This document shows, one piece after another, positions 60,056-64,000 of a stretch of DNA of 64,000 nt. How positions within the stretch are numbered: the first letter of the stretch is position 1; each line of letters begins with the position of its first letter. Made by a program: the position numbers and the translations under genes. This DNA comes from Blepharisma stoltei. Lineage: Eukaryota > Ciliophora > Heterotrichea > Heterotrichida > Blepharismidae. Under the pieces are notes generated by a model, which saw only the letters and a program-made list of their open reading frames with translations, ran no database searches and had not been told where the DNA came from. The stretch covers positions 930,001-994,000 of the forward strand of contig CAJZBQ010000014.1 in assembly GCA_914767885.1 (NCBI GenBank), written 5' to 3'.

Positions 60056-63050
60056 CTATTTATGGCTATAAAGAATAATTTTCTGATTTTCTGAGGCAGC
60101 ATGCTTGATTTTCTTAAGCCCTTTCCTCATCTTCATTTTTTCAATCCTCCTGGTAAAGCTAGCCATCGTGTTCTTTATCCTCATAAATCTATCTTTCATC
60201 GCTTTAAACGCAAAAGCTGCTTTATTCTCTGAATATTCACTTTCAAACTATAATATAAAATGGCAGTTAGGGGTAGGACCATGGCCTTACAGCTGAAATA
60301 GTGAGAAGTTTACAGCTTATTGAGGGTTTTTGGCGCAAGAGAACTAATTCATACTGTGGGTAGATAGGTCTTAAGGGGCTTGAGGGCATGGACAGTTTTG
60401 CGTTATGCCGGTTCTACCTACCATTATTTAGAGTTGTCAATCCCAAGCTAAGACCATAGAGCTTTGACTTGAAAGAGTAATCTATTAACATTCACTTTCA
60501 AACTGTTTTACACCTCTTTCCAGCAAAAACTGCACAAGCTGTTCTTTTTTGCCTAAATTGTCTTGTTGGGTCTTAATAACGTTTTCCCTTTCTTTCAGCT
60601 GTTGCTGGAATCCAGCTCTGACACCTTTGTGCTCCCTTTTCATTTGTTTTTTCTCAGCCACATGAATGGTGATTTCTTCTTCACTGTAATGGATTATTTT
60701 TCGCTTGATGTATTGCAGCCAGTTTCGCCAAGCTTGTCGGGATTTTATTTTATTCCAAAGCCGAAGCAGCCTATCAGAATGGTGTATCTGGCTGTCTTTT
60801 AAGGCAATTTTGTCTCTCCATCTGTCGAAATAGATCCTTCTCGATCCTTGACTGCATCGGAGAAATGCCATAATAATCCTTCTCCTGCATTGCGACCTCA
60901 AATTTTTGCTGAGTTTTTCATTAGCTCTCACTTGTAGGTCATGCTCTTGGGTCTTATTTTCAAGGGCTTTTGACAAGTTGCTGATATTTTTCTTGAGGTT
61001 TTGCTGGAGGTTTATATTTTCTTGCAGTTTTTGAGCCTTTATAATATTTTTCCATTTCGAAAGCACATATTGGGTATTCAGCTGGTTAGCCCGTGACTGT
61101 GATTTTTTCAGCTGCCTGCGGAAAGCTTGCAAGATCCTTGAGTAGTCTTTCCAAGCATCAAAAGTGGTATTTAGCCAGTTTCTCCAGCGGATCATCACAT
61201 AGTGAGCTAGCCTTTTTTCTCTTGCTTCTTGCTGCTTATGGGCTATAGACTTAGCCATAATTGCATCTAGCGCTTGATAAAATATCAATTCTCGTAATTT
61301 CTTTTCAAGCCTGTGCCCAGCATTTTCTACATTTGAAATATGAAGAGCGTTTCTCGCCCAGGCTCTCAGTGCAGCTGAAATTTCTCTATTTTTAATAGTC
61401 AAAATTACATTTCTCATCCTTTTGCTTACAAGCTCATTTTTATCATTTTGGGCTGACTGCAAAGCGTATTCTAAGTTATTTATATGTTCAGCTAAAGCTG
61501 AGTTTTCGGCTGCATGTCTTTTGATTAGGACTTTTTGCTAATTTGGGAATTGAGCGAATTTTTTTTTTCACTTGCTCAGAAAAAAGTCAAATTTGGATCA
61601 AATATGGGCAAATATCCCTGAGAAAATCTCACGATAGCAAAAATTTAGAGGATATAGCAGCACCAAAGTTTTCTGCCATTGTGTCCTCATTTTTCCTGCA
61701 CAAGGCAATTATATCTTCATTTATGACTTGCCGCTTCCAAAGTCTGAAAGATTTCCCTAGCTTGCCCATATATTGGTAAACCAGCATTTTCTTCACCCTT
61801 GGGAGAGACCCATAAAAAGTGCTTGCTACTTGTTTCCATTGATAAAAATAGCTAGAAACCTGCACATTGAATCTTTTCGCTAAAACTCGTCCTACTTTGA
61901 TTTGGCTATTCCTCAAGCTTTCATTGTGTGTGTAGCTTAGCTTTTGTTCTAGTTCTAATCTTTTTGGTTTTTCAACAGCGAGTTCGTCACTTGCTGCTTT
62001 TAATTTTTGTGTAAGTTTATGCTGATTTATTTTGACTAAAAATAATAAGTCAATGGGATAATTTTTTTACTGGTTTTTTGCTTTAGGAAAATAATTCAGC
62101 ATATATGACTTCCAAGCATAAAATAATTTTTGCTTCGTCGTACGCATATGTGCGTTATCTAAAACTCCAAAATACTTATAAAGCCTATCAAGTGTCTTTT
62201 TCTGTTTAATTTCTTTTTTCCAGGTATGGAACCCTTTAGCTAGATCCTTATTGGTCCATCTCCTCATCATTCTTTTCATTACATATCTCTTCGAATTGTT
62301 ATTTTGTGTATATCTCTGCATCTCATGAAGAATATTTACCTGATAAAGTTTGTCTGCCTGCTGTTGCTGGTATTCTTCAAGGTTCCTTGAATACTTTTTA
62401 TTAAAGACCAAGTCTTTTAGCGCCCTAAAATAAGCTCCTTTCAGCATAACAGCAGCGAAATCAGTCGACAAATCTTCTTTGGCCTGCTCAAACCTCATTT
62501 TATCAGTAAATCTTGTCCATTTTTCAAAGGCGTGCTTTATTTTTCCTTTAAAAATCCTAAAAGCCAGGGTGTTAAAGTTTAAATTTTTGTGGTTATTGTA
62601 AGTGAATAAATATTTCCATTGGAGGAATCTAGCCCTTACAGAGTGCTCGTTGCTTTTTCCGAATGCTTTGTAAATAAGGGATAAGGCAATTCCATGCCGC
62701 TGCTTGCAGCGCTGCTGATATAAGAAATTTGTACGCCAGTCTGCGAAGAATTTGGATAAAACTCCTCGGTTGCCAAGCTTTTCGACTAGGTTTAGCCTGA
62801 TGGCTTGGACGTTTGTCCAGCCTAAGCTGCCTCTCCACTTGTCAAAAAGCCGCTTTGTCATTCTTGTATTGCACTTTTCAAAATTTGCGACGATTTTTCC
62901 GACACCGTATACTTGGTTTTGGCAGAATTTTAAGGTGTCGCTCATTTCACTCAAAGCTGAGTTCAGCCTTCTTGCGACAATTCTTTCGAGCTCTTTGCAG
63001 ATATTTCTGCTTGCTAATAATCTACAATGTCTTTTATGAATCCATTTCAT
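60056..63050 (-). CDS. Second SFI1-like centrin-binding repeat protein, with insertion near its end
   Basis: First usable ATG at 63050 (MKWIHKRHC), end TAG at 60056. More than a dozen units of the type FDKWRG, FADWRT, FLQWKY, FEKWTR, FHTWKK, FYAWKS, FYQWKQ, FDAWKD, LSKWKN and FDRWRD indicate a long SFI1-like helix binding several centrins. Near the C-terminus a 240-bp SINE-like element interrupts VKQFESE; removal continues the frame to SENQKIILYSHK. Two breaks are unresolved: an in-frame TAA at 62067-62069 between two stretches in the same frame, and a frame change near 61540-61620, where a 15-nt GTGAGATTTTCTCAG and a 34-nt GT...AG segment are intron candidates. The gap to the previous gene is about 130 bp, so one larger gene is also possible. 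Confidence 0.6.
60250..60489 (+). mobile_element. Short SINE-like insertion in the SFI1-like gene
   Basis: 240 bp with 15-bp direct repeats ATTCACTTTCAAACT (60235-60249 and 60490-60504). Starts ATAATATAAAATGGCAG and ends near TAATCTATTAAC, a degenerate form of the AATCTT tail. Element plus one repeat is 255 nt, a multiple of three. Confidence 0.85.
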
Positions 63051-63183
63051 ATTTTCAGTCTCATTATTTTTTGAAATTTGGTAATCTCTATTTAATTATA
63101 TATAGAATTATATTTTTTTTTTAAGGTAAACTAGGATTTACTTATCCTAAACCAGTATATAATATTTTAAATTTGCCTTGTTT

Positions 63184-63966
63184 TTATATAAATAATAGGA
63201 AATAGCTTCAATTTCAATTAAAACCACAATAATTTTCCATTCTTACAGCTTCATCATGCATCCTAATATTTAGCTCTCCTTTCTCTCCTTCCAAAATTGA
63301 AATATTTTCCCTCATCTCTGCTCTCTCACGCATCAGCTTGGTACACTCATCCTCAACTGTCGAGATCTTCCCCTGCATAATATTGATTTTTTCTGTCAGC
63401 ATCCTATTATCTGCTTCCAAAATCGCTATATGGTCAATTTTCTGCTGCAGTTTCGCCATATACTCTTGCTTTTCATAGCCAAAGGACGAGGCAGCGATTT
63501 CAAAATCTTTCAATTTTGAACGTAATTCTGCCCGCTCAATTTCAATTGTATGGAGAAGGTGGCGGAGACGGTTGTTTTCTTCTTTTTCGAACTTCAGGTC
63601 GCTTTGCATGTTGCGGTCCACGACGCTTTTGACTTTTCCTGAGTGTTTCATCTTGCGCTGGAGCTCTTCATTGTGCAGTTTTTCACTGTGAAGTTCGTTG
63701 ATAAGGTCTTGCTTGTCTTGGTTAAGCTTGTCTACTTCTATGAGAAGGGCGTTTATACGCTTCATAAGTTGGGCGCGGTCGCCTGACTGAGTCACTGTTT
63801 GGGAGTTCTCGATGTCTTGAAGCTGGGTCGCCCGCTCTCGCTGATATAGTTCATATTCTTTTTGGTTTAGTTGTTTTCTAAGAGAAACCGTGTCTTGGGC
63901 AAGAGACTGAGGAGTCCGATCTCTTATGGGTGGGTTGGAGTGGGAACGGTTTGAAGACTCAAACAT
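63184..63966 (-). CDS. Coiled-coil protein
   Basis: ATG at 63966 (MFESSNRSHS); two TGA codons near 63214 and 63208 read as Trp, then TAA at 63184-63186. About 260 residues, nearly all heptad-like and charged (LMKRINALLIEVDKLNQDK, ELRSKLKDFEIAASS, LQQKIDHIAILEADNRML). It lies directly before the SFI1-like genes on the same strand, so it is either a separate basal-body-type coiled-coil protein or the N-terminus of a larger SFI1-like gene with an intron near 63225-63095. The last ten residues (WNWSYFLLFI) look non-coding, so the end is uncertain. Confidence 0.55.
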
Positions 63967-64000
63967 TTTATATGAATTAACGGAAAATTGAAAATAAAAT

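Noticed and set aside
61590-61625. Definite 15-nt intron GTGAGATTTTCTCAG in the SFI1-like gene
   Set aside because: The size fits heterotrich introns, but its removal does not change frame and the frame break downstream remains, so it is only a candidate.
62067-62101. 35-nt GT...AG segment as an intron explaining the TAA at 62067
   Set aside because: Its length is not compatible with the shared frame on both sides.

Overview
This window is eukaryotic nuclear DNA from a ciliate. It is AT-rich with short intergenic gaps, and every recognisable protein reads through TGA, while confident ends are TAA or TAG. Paralogues often carry TGG or another codon where one copy has TGA, so TGA is read here as tryptophan. 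That code, together with SFI1-like centrin-binding proteins, points to a heterotrich close to Blepharisma. The genus is an inference; no rRNA is present to settle it.

Layout. 1-29 kb holds three copies of one very large gene: copy A (+, truncated by the left edge), copy B (-) and copy C (-). Copy D (+) fills 37.7-47.1 kb, and small fragments lie near 31.7-32.8, 49.3-49.6 and 51.2-51.6 kb. The encoded protein is about 3,000 residues. In order it has a beta-rich N-terminus, a charged coiled coil, a P-loop GTPase, a long helical stalk, a SecA-like ATPase motor and a C-terminal VWA domain. I do not recognise this architecture as a characterised system, and it is the main candidate for something new. 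Between the copies lie several copies of a divergent PP2A B56-type regulatory subunit gene (33.3-36.2 kb, pseudogene 47.5-48.9 kb, fragments at 51.7-52.3 and 53.2-53.5 kb) and a ubiquitin-conjugating-like gene (31.0-31.6 kb). The segment is built from inverted and direct duplications.

53.5-64 kb is ordinary single-copy gene territory: an N-myristoylation-motif START protein, three disordered hypothetical proteins, a six-helix Frag1/DRAM-type membrane protein, two tandem SFI1-like genes and a coiled-coil protein.

The window is heavily interrupted. About eleven MITE-like elements (ends CTCCCC...GGGGAG, 3-bp TNA target duplications), at least five GC-rich SINE-like elements (TAAAATGG at one end, usually AATCTT-type repeats at the other, 9-15 bp target duplications) and two large palindromes sit mostly inside reading frames. 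At many sites a paralogue supplies the empty site, and removing the element plus one target copy restores the frame. For the B56-like gene at 33.3 kb and the START gene the remaining length is an exact multiple of three. So this is either germline-type DNA whose insertions are removed in the soma, or a region with very recent insertions. A few 1-nt frame breaks, mostly in homopolymers, remain in copies A, B, C and D.
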